From Chionis minor (Eukaryota; Chordata; Aves; Charadriiformes; Chionididae): 64,000 nucleotides of DNA. Below are positions 39,501-51,500 of this stretch, in pieces. The stretch spans positions 687,153 through 751,152 of the forward strand of contig VZSF01008885.1 in the NCBI GenBank assembly GCA_013398295.1. Direction: 5' to 3'. How positions within the stretch are numbered: the first letter of the stretch is position 1; every line of letters begins with the position of its first letter. Position numbers and translations under genes: made by a program. The notes beneath the pieces were generated by a model. The model was not told where the DNA came from, did not search any database, and saw only the letters and a list, made by a program, of their open reading frames with translations.

Positions 39501-42500
39501 AGGCATTTCTGGCCCCTGTCCCATGACTCTGCAGCATCACACAGAGCGGATCCCTGTCAGTATTACCAGGCCACCCTCCTTGCTGGAGGCACAGCTTCCT
39601 ATTTGGCCAGTTTCTATTTGCAAAGTCCTATAAATTTCGGGTTCCCTTTGCAGCCCTGCCACCAACTATGTGAGTTTTGGCAAACAAACAGTGTCAGAGT
39701 CACTTGTGCTTGAAGGCAGTTTCTAGTTAAATTCCAGGTTCTTGTATTTTCTTGCAAAAACTGCAGGAAAATGTTTGCTTATGGAAAAAAAGAAAAAAAA
39801 AAAAAAAAAAAAAAAAAAAAGGAAATATGCTGAAAAAAAACCCACAAGGTATAACACCAATGGAGGTTAGCATTAGGTGAACATATATATGCATGCACAC
39901 ACCCACAAACCAATCCCCAGATTTCACTGGATATAATCCTTTTCCACCCGGCTTTCAGTGGCTTGGATTTTTCTGTTTTATGAATTTTCCATTTTATGAC
40001 CTGCATATAATTTTTCTAGATCAATATATAGTAACATTTTAAGCACTTCATATGCTGTTCAGAACTACAAAAAGCCCAAACTGTAACAAAATTATTTCAG
40101 ATTTCTTGGAGAAATCTACTCTGTAGGGCAGCAAGCGGTCTTTTGCAAGAAATGTAACTACAAGTTCAAACAGAAAAGTGACCTTTGCCTGTTGCTACAA
40201 GTATGTCACTGGAGGGGATTTGGCAGGGAGCTTTTCACTGGGAGGAGTCACTTGGCATTGGTACTGGTTTATGAAAGAGCAGAAGAAAGTAGAAGTTGGT
40301 TTTCTTAAATGATTCCCTACAAGGAGGACATGCAAGATATTTTCCAAGAGCTGGCTGCAAATAAATTTTTACCTCTGTGGAACACTGTCAGATCCCACGC
40401 TATCACGGTAGGCGTTCTTTACAGGGCATGTCTCTGTGCCGTACACTGCACCTGCCTCGGCTGAGTCCGTGTAGCCATTGATCAGCTTGATGTCTCTCAA
40501 CTTCATACTGTCATTTTGTGAATCCAAGGATACAACGTCAGATGGGGAGCTCACAACACCCGAGTCCTCCGTGGTGTCCTCAGATGCAAAACAGCTGCTT
40601 TCTGACGCTGTTTCTTCCACCTCTGATAGCTCCAGAACTGAGTCATCCACTACATAAACATTATCATGTGCAGGCAGCAGGCTCTCTAAATGAAATATAG
40701 CAAGGGAAGTTAGCTGAAAGTCATCAGTACATAAATCACACAGTGAGCTATTCCTTTGTAATTGGAAAAAACCCACATGAAATACATTAGAAATAGTAGG
40801 ATGGAGCGCAATATTTGCATGTAGGAAAAAGATGATTTGAAAAGCGACAAAAACGTCCTCTGCTTTTAGAAAGGTGGTTTGCTATGCCCATTTTATAACT
40901 TTCCTAGCAAATCAATTTCCTTAGTTTTACAAAGAAACAACTTTCCAGGGACAGTTTCTTGGGGAATTAGATCAAAGTTTAAGTGATGTGGTGCAAGAAA
41001 TCACTCCTGTTATTGCTTCTGACAACATAATTTCATTATTCCTCTTCCACGCTGCCAAACAGATCATGACATTTCCAGTAAGAAGTCTATACACAGGTAA
41101 AAATGGGAATCCAGTCAGGACACTGAATTGGTAAAGCTACTGCTGGCCCACTGGGTGTCACTTTATTTTACCACCCTTCAATCTCCTGTGCATAAAGTGG
41201 GAGAATAACAACCATCTCTTTTTCAAAGCATACATCATCTACTAATAAGTGTGCAGAAACGTAGACACTACTATGCTTAAAGCAGAATGTTTTCCAACAT
41301 TGTTGTTTATAAAGGAGACCAAGAGATATGCCCTTTGTATATTTAACTCTATTAAAAGTTGTAAATTTTGAGAGATTAGACACAATACAATTTTTTGTTT
41401 TAGTTTGGTTCCTATGAGCTAGTTAGGTTTTTGTTTGAGGTTTTTTTGGTGAAAAATACTCTTTTGTTATTTCCCTTAAGAAATCTACACCTCTAGACTC
41501 CATCCTGCAATTATGCCATTAAAGGGGAACTCCCAACAAGATCAATAATTTCAATGACTGAAATTATTGAGTGACTGAAGACAGAATCAAGCCCAAACAC
41601 ACTTCTTTTGATCAAAAGGAATCAATAAAGACTAATCTAAACGTTTAATTTGGAATTATAAGTGTGCTCCATTCTGTCCTTCAACCTCAGTAAGCAAAAG
41701 GAAGATTAAACAATGGTTTATGGTCTGATCCTGCAGACATTTGTGGTGGAAGTTAATTATATGAGAAATCTCAAGCCTAAAAGCATGACTAAGATTAAAC
41801 ATACACTTGACTGTTTTTTTAGAGTCACGATCTACAACTTTTTGAAGCATACACAAAACTACAGGTCAATAAAAATAATCCATGGAGAGAAATACTTCTG
41901 TATTATGTTGTATATGCAAAAGTATTTTCTTCAAGTCAGAGAACTGAAAACAATTTTGTTTAAAAATGTCATAGAAATAATTTTGTAAGGGTGTGCTTAG
42001 CAGTGAAGCTTTCAATACAACTAAAATAAAAATCAAACCAACATTCTCCTTGACTGAGGTTACAAGATGCCATTAAGTACTGAAATTGATTTCTGACAGC
42101 AGAAGCAATAAAATTCAGAGGGTTACAAATCAAGATTAAAGTTGTAAGTGCTGTCAAGCATCGGTATTAATGATCGAAGATGATCCAAAGACTCTATTGT
42201 GACTTTGGAAATAATGTTACTTGATTTTTTTGACCTTATTTTCTGTAACATTAGCTCTAAGTTCCAGCTCTAATCCAAGAGATCGTTCTATCTAAAAATG
42301 GCAATTACAGGAACTAAGTATGTGTCACTGAATGGATTAGAGTATGCTCATGACAGAACTACAGTTAGGAAAACGCCAACATCAGGGAGAAATATGAATA
42401 ATTTGACATTAAACATCAAATAATAAACCCCCACAAAAAGAGACAGTAAACGAACAAGTAAGAGTATATGGCCTGCCTGGCTTTCAAACAAACAAAAAAC

Positions 42501-45500
42501 GCCAGGAATCACCACAACAGCATTAGTAAAAGCCACAATATGTTAAAAACAGAATAAAGTAGGATAGCAAAGAAATCAATTTAGAGAGTGGAAGTTTAAG
42601 AGTGGAAGCACACAGGAAGATTCTGAAGTAATGCACAATGCAGTATACCTTGATGCAAAGCGACTTCTATATAACACAAGCCACATCCATTGTCACCAGG
42701 ATGCCATAAATGACCTCCACCGTATAGCTGGCACAGCAATTTATAACAAAGTACCTACTTCCAGTTCCTGACAGAAGGATGGCAGGCTTTTCCTCTCTAG
42801 ATGTCTCTCTCATTTCCTCGTCCTCTTCTTGCCTGCCTGCAACTATTTCCTGCATCTTTCTGCTCAGGGATTTAGATCCTTTTGGTCACACAGTCCTGTC
42901 TGTACTAGTAGTAGCAGCAGTAGTCTAGTAGTAGTCTACTGTAGTAACAACACTCAAGTCTCTCCCTGATGTGATTCAGCAAGCTGTTGTACAGCAGGAT
43001 CTCAATTCCCCAGCCCCTTCTTCCCACATATTGACAAACAAAAAACCCAATTCTCTTATTATCAGGGTCCATGTGAATCAATCCCTACGTTATGTCTGGA
43101 TCTCAGCAGCTGAGTCATCCAGTCCAGTGTAAGAACCTCCTCATTCAACAGCAGTTTTATCCTGAAGCACAGAACTACAGAAAGACATCTTTCTATTCAA
43201 CGATTAAATTCCCTGTGCTCAAGCAAAACCAAAATGCTCTCTTTTCTTCAAGCGTATCATTCTGTCAAAGCACTTACCTAATCTTCTACCTTCACCGAGA
43301 AGATCTTAATTTTTAACACAGTCAATACATGGCACTGAACAGAGCTGCTGGCTGAGACAAACCATTCCGATTGCCACTACTACTCATCTCAACATGAAAG
43401 CACACATACAAAACACGACTGCTGTGGTTCTGTGTCATGCTAACAACCTTGTTTCAGCTAAGAGCAGCACTAAAGCAACCCTGTTTTAAAGTTGAGCCAT
43501 CCTTGGATGGATTAAGTAAGATCCTGTTCTTCCTTCTACACACGCTTGATGAAGTCTCCACTGGTGCAAACTGAAGATGGATGGGCATTACTGTGTAATG
43601 ATACATGACATGAAAAAATCCTACCTCAACTTTACCAAGTAGTCTTGACTCCAGGAGTCAGAAAATAGGTTTTAAAACTCTCTACTTCTGTACAGAGAAC
43701 TGAGTAACACACAATAGTAGATGTGATTCTGCCTTGTGATTTTTGCATTTTTTTTTTCTCAGACAGAGTGCATGTACAGAAAACCACCACACACTAAGCA
43801 CAGCGTGATCACAACGGCAGCAGCTACTGTGGTTATTTGTTGGTCAAATAAAGAGAAATCTCAGCATTTGTTTCTCTCTCTTCTCTGTCATGACACCAAG
43901 AAGATCTCAGTATGGGCTCTGATCTTGAAGACCTCATGTAGACACATGCAGGTTAAGACAGAATATTCAGCGAGTACTTCAGGGTTGGACACATAACTAA
44001 CAATTGTCACAGATAACACATTACTGAAGCACTGCTGCACCTCAGAAGACTGCCTATGTATCCAGATACATAACAATGCCAAGACCTTTTTTTCAGTAAT
44101 GTGACCCCACTCACTGACTTCAGGTGAGCTGTGACATTGAAAGGGGTGTAGAACTTGGCGCGCGGTCTCCAAGCCATACTGAAATCTCCGTGGGACATCT
44201 CACACGCCAGTGAAATTGGAGAGTGTCCCTCTATGCCCTGCACTGCCGCTTACCTACATCCTGCTCCAGGTTGCCGACTGTGCAGAGCCCATGTCAGCGC
44301 CGTTCCAGGGATGTCCCCTGCTTAGCAGCAGCAGCAGCAGCGCTCTCTCTCGCTGCACAATTAGGTCAACCACAAGTTACAAAGGCTTTCTTGGGGGGCG
44401 GGAGGAAGGGGGGCGCCTGGGACGTCTGTCTGCAAGAATGCTGCCCGTGATCATCAAGAGGGGAAGAGGAGAGTAGCTCATCAGCAAAGAATGTGAGCTT
44501 CTTGTTTAACACAAAACAGATCTTGTCCCTTTAATCTCAATAGGCTGTAAGTAATTAGGAAAACACTGAACTCTTGAGTTTAGAGGAGTCATATCTGCAC
44601 TCGCGCAGTTTGATATCGCGTACATGTACACATTACTCATACGGAATGCCAATGATGGGGAGACAGATAAACCTCACCTGGTTTAAATGCTAATCAGCAC
44701 TTCCAGAAATGAAGATTTAATTCAATAGGTGAAGACTACCATGGGTAAAATACTCACTTTTTTTTTTTTTTTTTACTACTTTACTACTACTAAAATTACT
44801 ACTATAACTACTACCAGTTTGGAATGAGATTAGAATTGGAGCTAAGTGTCCAAAAGACACATATCCTACCCAGCCTTACAAAATCGGTCACCAAAGCCCA
44901 AGCCGTCAGTCCCTCTCAGTCCAGTGAGTACAGGACAGTAAGTCTTGTCAAACTGTAACTGTTTGCTAAGTGCTGTGACCTTCTAGTTTTACAGCACTGC
45001 TGGTGGTTTACTGTCACATTCAGCAATGACAGAAACAGTATATCCAAAAACATTTTTAAAGAGGTAACAGTTGATTTAACCCCTACATGGTGAATAATCT
45101 GAGCTCGTAACGGTTTTAGAGATGCAGAGTTCCTCTAATTCCTCTGCCTTCTTGCTAGGAGATTGGTAATTATTTTCCAGTTTCTTTCATCACCTGTTCC
45201 ACTGCCAAAAAACTTTCTTTTCATGGACTAAAATTACTTTGCTGTAGTTCAAATGGTCTATTACAATGAAGTTGTAAAAAACATTACAAACTTCATGATG
45301 TTAAAGAATATTAATTCTTATAATGATCTCCAAATTACAACATAATTATTTCATTGATAGTATTTAAAACTTCTAGCAAGAGAAAGAAACACTGCTGCAA
45401 TTATTTGTACTGGCAGTAAAAAGTTATACCACCACAAAAGACAGTACTAAAAAAGTGTATGTTTTTTCATACATTTGGAAGAAAGATGGAGGAAGAAATG

Positions 45501-48500
45501 GGAGAAAAAAATATTTATTATGGCAATGATTTAGAGGAATTATCAAAATGGACAATCAAATGGATTACCTTAAGTTTTCACACAGGTACAATGTCGCCCG
45601 GTTACATTTTATTCATTGATCAAACACTTGTGCGTAGAGATAGGTGTTAAAAACCATTCAGTGAGCAGTTAAAGCACAAGACTGAATGGGCACACTTCAC
45701 CATCTATAGCAATTAAGACTGTTTTAATTCAGTATGCTTCTTAGTGTATTTGAGCCTACATGCAAATTTTTATTTTTTTTTTTAAATGAAACAAGGAGAA
45801 AATAAATGACCACTGTTACACATTAACAACAGCATGGGGGGAGCGGGGGAACAGATCGAGCTCTGAGGCACTCCTCCTCTCCCAATTCTTGTAACTGCCT
45901 CGCAGAAATGGAAGGTGAGGCCAGGAAACGCTGAGGTGAGGAACCATGCCCCGCAGCTCCAGCCCTTCTCCAAAATGAGGATGTAGAGCAGCTCAATGTC
46001 GGCTCATCTCATTTAGGTCACAGAATCACAGAATAATTTAATTTGGAAAGAACCTCTGCAGGTCACTTAGTTCAACGTCCACCTCAAAGCAAGGCTAACT
46101 TCCAGCTCAGACAAGGTTGCTCAGGACCTTGAGCACCTGAGTTTTGAAAATCTCCAAGCACAGAGATTTCACAGACTTGCTGGGAAATCACAAATCATTC
46201 CCTGGGCAATGTTTAGTACTTCTCCCCATAAAGAACACTTTTTTATGCCAAACAAATTTTTCTAGCTGCTACTTGTCACTATTGCAGTCTTAGCCTTTTG
46301 CAGTGAACCTCAGTCTTCTCTTTCCTTCAGATGCAAAACAGCATTCAAATTCTCCTTACCCTTCCCTTCTGCAGGCTGAACAAGCCCTGTTGCCTCAGCA
46401 CCTTCATGTACGTCTTCGATGCCTTCTGCCAGAACGTGCTGCCCCTGCTCTGGTTTGTCACTATCTTGTTCCACAGAACTCAAACCTGGACCCACTTTTG
46501 GACAATGGTGACAGACCATGGCAGCCAAGTAAAGGGGTGTCATCATTTCCCTTCATCTGCTGGCTATGCTCTTGCTAGTGCAACCCAGTCTGTGGTTAGT
46601 GCTTCATCACCGTAAGGGCACGTTGCTTACTCACGCACTCCTGCATGTGACTCCCAGTTCTCATACAATAACATATTTTCAGTCTTATGCCCCATGCTCG
46701 TGTTTTCCAACACGTTCTTTAATTGCAGTCATTCTTGCTATACAAAGCCTGCAAACAGAAATAAATCCATTCCTTTACGTGCTAGCTAATAACAAAAATT
46801 AAAAGACTCACAAAGGACATGCCTCACCAGACGTATCATCAGAAAGGTACATACGGAGTATTAGCAGATACACCCTGCGAATCTTCAGCATTTCCACAGT
46901 TCATGCCAAGCTAGTTAACTTAGCTACCTAGACCTACTCTCCCATACTGAAAAATAAATGCAACGTGGACTTATTTAACCTGTCTTACCAATTTGAGGTA
47001 GTTAAACACTTCCCTTGAGGTTAAACCTGTCTGCTGTTAGTTGATATCAGAAATACAAAGGTATTGTAACTTTTACAAAAGCTTTTTTGGCAATGGTGTT
47101 TCCTACACCAAAGGCAATACAAGATAGGATCAAGCCAAGGAGCAGGAACTGAATAGTATCCCAGTCCCTCCATTGTTTTTCCCATGTACAAGCGACTGTG
47201 AACGTCTGTGCACTAATGTTTCATTTTCTTGTAAAACCTACACTGAAAATTACCATGAAGTCTCTCTCTCAAAACAACACTAGGTAAGACTGTCTGCTGC
47301 CCCTACAAGGACTCAGAGTAAACTACCACTTCAAGTAAATATCTGCTACCCTCTCCCATTTCAGACCTTTATTTTTACCACCTGCCAAACAAGCAAACAA
47401 AGAAAAATTCCTGAACTAATACAATACAGATTTTCAGATAGGGGAAAATTAACATATTGGATTTTATCCCCATGACTTTCCCACAATCCTTTCTGTTGCG
47501 TATTTATTTCTGACTGCAAAAGCCTCTCTGACCTCTGTAAAGCCCGTTTGACCTAGAATGCTGCTGCTATTGCTAAAACTGCTTTTCATCCTCTCCTTTT
47601 TGTCACTCTCTTGAACCTACAAGTTCTTTGCTATTATAAAAGCCTTGTTTCAAGGCTCTGACGAGTTCACACCATAGCCAGTAACCAGCCTTCCCTATTC
47701 AAAGGGATGAGATGTCGGAAAAACAACATGGAGAGCAAAATGCTCTTTGACAGGAAAAGGCTCTTGTGTCAAAGTAGATCTTTCCTTGATTAATGAGAGA
47801 ACATTGCCACCTGGCTTAGAGAAGGTTAGATTTTAAAAACTGAGTCAGTAGTGTGAGTCATTAATTTCCTTTTATAAAGTATGGTGGTGATATTTTCACA
47901 ACAGTTCCTGGTGTGGCTATCTGAAGTTAACAGCAAGCTAGAAGGACTCACAAGGTGCTTTTCTGGCTCTAGATAGCCCTTTGCTCAGGTGTGAGGAGAG
48001 GGGCAGTGTGCCTAATCCGTGCAGTTCAAAGAGACTACAAACAAACAGACAACGTAAGTTTGAGGAGCAGGATAACATAGAAATATGTTTAAGAGCACGT
48101 AATAGATAGCTTCAGACTTACACCTCATAAATCACCATGTGTAACACTGGTAAACATGCTGTAATCAATAACTGGACTCTTTGGAGGCCTTTGCGGGAAA
48201 GGAAAAACTAGATCCAAAATCAGAAACTGCCCAATATAATGAGCCTGGTGAAGAAATAAACCACTCTTCACGTTTTGCTGGGGATTATTAGGTTTAAGTG
48301 ACAGATTCTGGCAATCTGCATCCTTTACAGAGGCGGTCAGCTTCCATTCAAGTATACTGCGGAATCTAAACAAATGGACTGTGAAGGTGATTTTCATGAG
48401 CCACCTTAGAGAACACACTCTATAAAATTGCCTGAAAAGAGTATGTGGTGTAATGATTAAAACCAGAAATTATTAGTGCACCTATGCAATAAAATGATGA

Positions 48501-51500
48501 TTTTTAAGACTACCCAAAAAAGGCCATTTGCTCAACTTTTCTTTTTTAACTTCATCATCTTTCCCCCCTTGTACACTCTGTTCTATCAATTCATTCTCTT
48601 CCTTAGCTCCTGTTAACAATTCCATAAAATCTCTACTACAGTTTCATATTTCTAGCATAATCCAGAGGAGAAAAACATAAAACACTTTTGCACTGTAATT
48701 ACACTTTCCTTCCCCAGAGACTAGCTTCCAGCAAACTGAGCAGACACAAAAACCCCCAACCCTAAACCAAACACACATACACTTATGTACAGACACACTT
48801 GTGGGATTTAAGAGCTCTTTCTGTAGTACAGAGGCACCGATCCACTCATAGTTGTGTATTTATTTCTGATTAAAAGTGATTTAAAAGTTAGGAAGTGTGG
48901 AAGAGAATCAGGTCAATCTGTAATAAGCTATCTATTACCGAAGCCATTAGGTATTACACAGCTAAAAATAAAACATTTTCAACAGTTGCTTTCTGTTTAT
49001 GGGGACAAAGTATACTTGCCTTGGGCATATAAGCACTTCTATCGAGAATTGCTGCACAAATAAGAAAAAATACTTCTAGTACCTTCCTGACAATGCAGGC
49101 TTACTAGGCAGTAACAGCAACAAATACCAGTTTTGCTTAATACCAGAAACTAAGAGTGAACTTCAGGCTTTAGTGGTGGTTAAGAAAAGAGGATTTCTTT
49201 ACTCCCGTAGACTTTTTTTCTTATCCATCCTCACAGCACTTCAGTCCATGCAGATCTGTGTCATCGCCCTTCAGTTCCCCCATCAGTGCATCCATCATTT
49301 TCCCTTACATCACCTTCTATCTTTGTATACATTAGCATCTATAGTATCATCTGAAGTCAGACAGAGCCCTGAGAAAATTAAATGTTCCATGCACAAACCA
49401 CCTGTCTAGCTTACAATTAGGATGGCACAAAATAACTCCATTTAATTGGCCAAAATATGCTTCAGCCAACCCACCAGTAACGTAAATACCTTCACAGAAG
49501 ATTTTCAGCAGCTAGCTCCAAATATAGACATGAAAACATTTTCATACACCTCTATGCTATAAAGACACAAAGGTCTACTTTGACCTCTTTTGATGTACAC
49601 TAACCGACTCCTCTTGGACCTCCTGATAAATGGAATACCTGCTTCCCTCTACAAAGTCCAAACAATAGGCTTTTCAATATACTTTGGCTGGTGGTTGACT
49701 TTGGTAATTATATTTCTAGAAATATTTTAACCTGGAAAGGCATGCTTCTTTTCTGAGTTTAGTTATTACACATTTTACTGCACATTCATGCTCGATTACC
49801 CTGCTATCATACTTCTCATAGCGGTTAAGATGTCCAGTGATGTTGTTAGAAGACAGCGGAGAGACACTGCTTGAAATACCTGAACACGTCTCATGGCTAA
49901 GATATTTTGCCTTCTGAAACTGTCCAGCAAAGAAAGGATTGTTCTTGCAGAGAACACAACTGAGGACAGAGTATGCTTAGTATCTCCCTGAAGATCTTGG
50001 GTGATATCCTCCACAGGGGCGTTGTACCATTTTCAAGGGACAGTTCCTCGGCACTCTGAAGACCAGACTACCGTGCTTGGATGAGGGCAAACGGAGGGCA
50101 GCGAGGCCAGGACAGTGCAAGCCAAGCACACTCACCACCTCAAACACTGCAGGCCATGCTAGCAGCAAAGAGCCACACACATGCTGCAGAAGCCCTTAAA
50201 GGAAATTGGTTATAGGGAAAGATGGTAAGAGATGGACCCCTTTTCCAGTAACACAGACATAGCCAAAAAACCACAGCATGGAAGAATCAAATGCAGGCTA
50301 TCATGAACTCCACTTTAGCCATGAGGTTATCTTTTTCAGCAGCGCACACTGAAGCTCTTCCTGGGAGCCTAGTAAGGAGGGGAATGTTGGACAGGGGGAG
50401 AACAAAGTGCTCGCGGAAGAGCTGTGCTGTCATGCCACCACTCCTCTTTGACAGCAGATGGACTAGATCAGATTATTTCAGACATAAGCAGAGATGGGAA
50501 TACTTAAGTCAGAGCTGAATTTGGCCCGCTTTTTCATAGTTCTCTTGTGAAGTCAATTATCTCATCAATCCTGCTTTGCCCTGGGGCCCTCTTTCCCTAT
50601 TAACTTGAAATACCAGGAGGAAGAAATGCAAACATGCAAGAGTTGTAACTGCATGTTATGCTCTGTACTGATTTGCGGATAGTAAAATGATAATGGCAGT
50701 GTCATCTCTGGTGCTATGGTGAACAGTACCCTGATGCAAGAAACAGGTCATCATCTGAACACCCACTTGGAATAAATTTTCCCCTTTCATATTTTGCACT
50801 GTTAATATCAGATCCTGTTTCCGCTCCAGCAGTTGGGTTTTGCCGCTGACTTCAATGGGAGCAGGATCGGACCACTCACTGATTAAAATGCAAAGCTGTA
50901 GATATCTCCTGCATGGGATGAATCCCCACAGGGAAAATTTGTCTGCATTTTTATTCATGTGAAGCATTTTAAGGCTTTCATTTACACAGCCCATTCAATA
51001 ATAATGTGCATGCTGTATAATGGGGTACCTGATTAAGCATGCTTAAGTGCTTTGCTGGAGCAGGGCCATTTCCAGAATTTGAAGGTTCACTACGATCATA
51101 CCCTCAAAACAGACACGCTAGTTTGGGGAATTTTTCACCTGAGTTAATGGGCTTAATTAGGATCAGCATAAAAGGTCATTTTTCCTATGGGAAATTTGGA
51201 AATGTCTTTGAGTTTCTTTCTTTTTAGCTTCAGTTCCTAGAGAAATTAGGTTGAGAAGGTCACGCTATTTTAGGTTTATAAGTCTGTCTATGAAATTCTC
51301 CAGTAACTTAAACTGGCTGCCAACTTCTCCTGAATTAGTTTGGAAGAATAGCACACTAAAGTTCAGTACCAGAAGTTTCCCAAAGAGGTAGAAGGACAGA
51401 ACAAGGAGACTTTCTTCATATATGCGCTGACATAGAAGCTCATTCTCTATTATCTACCAAGGATACCTGAGGGAAGGATGCTATGAACAATTGCAAAGCT

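Larger units (their letters stand above)
27477..40372 (-). other. COBL: COBL intron (12.9 kb)
   Basis: Donor CAGAG|GTAAAA, acceptor TTTAGCAG. It contains CR1 copies (28977-29240, 38072-38685), ancient retroposon tails (33575-33690, 35662-35755, 36030-36250), an imperfect CA repeat at about 29549-29577, an A run at about 34896-34909 and a long A tract at 39784-39820. No extra coding exon recognised. Confidence 0.85.

Noticed and set aside
49977..50180. GC-richer patch with a strong minus-strand donor (GAGGTG|GTGAGTG) as a COBL exon
   Set aside because: The exon bounded by the best acceptor (GCTGCTAG) is not in a phase compatible with the flanking phase-1 exons, and the peptide is unfamiliar.
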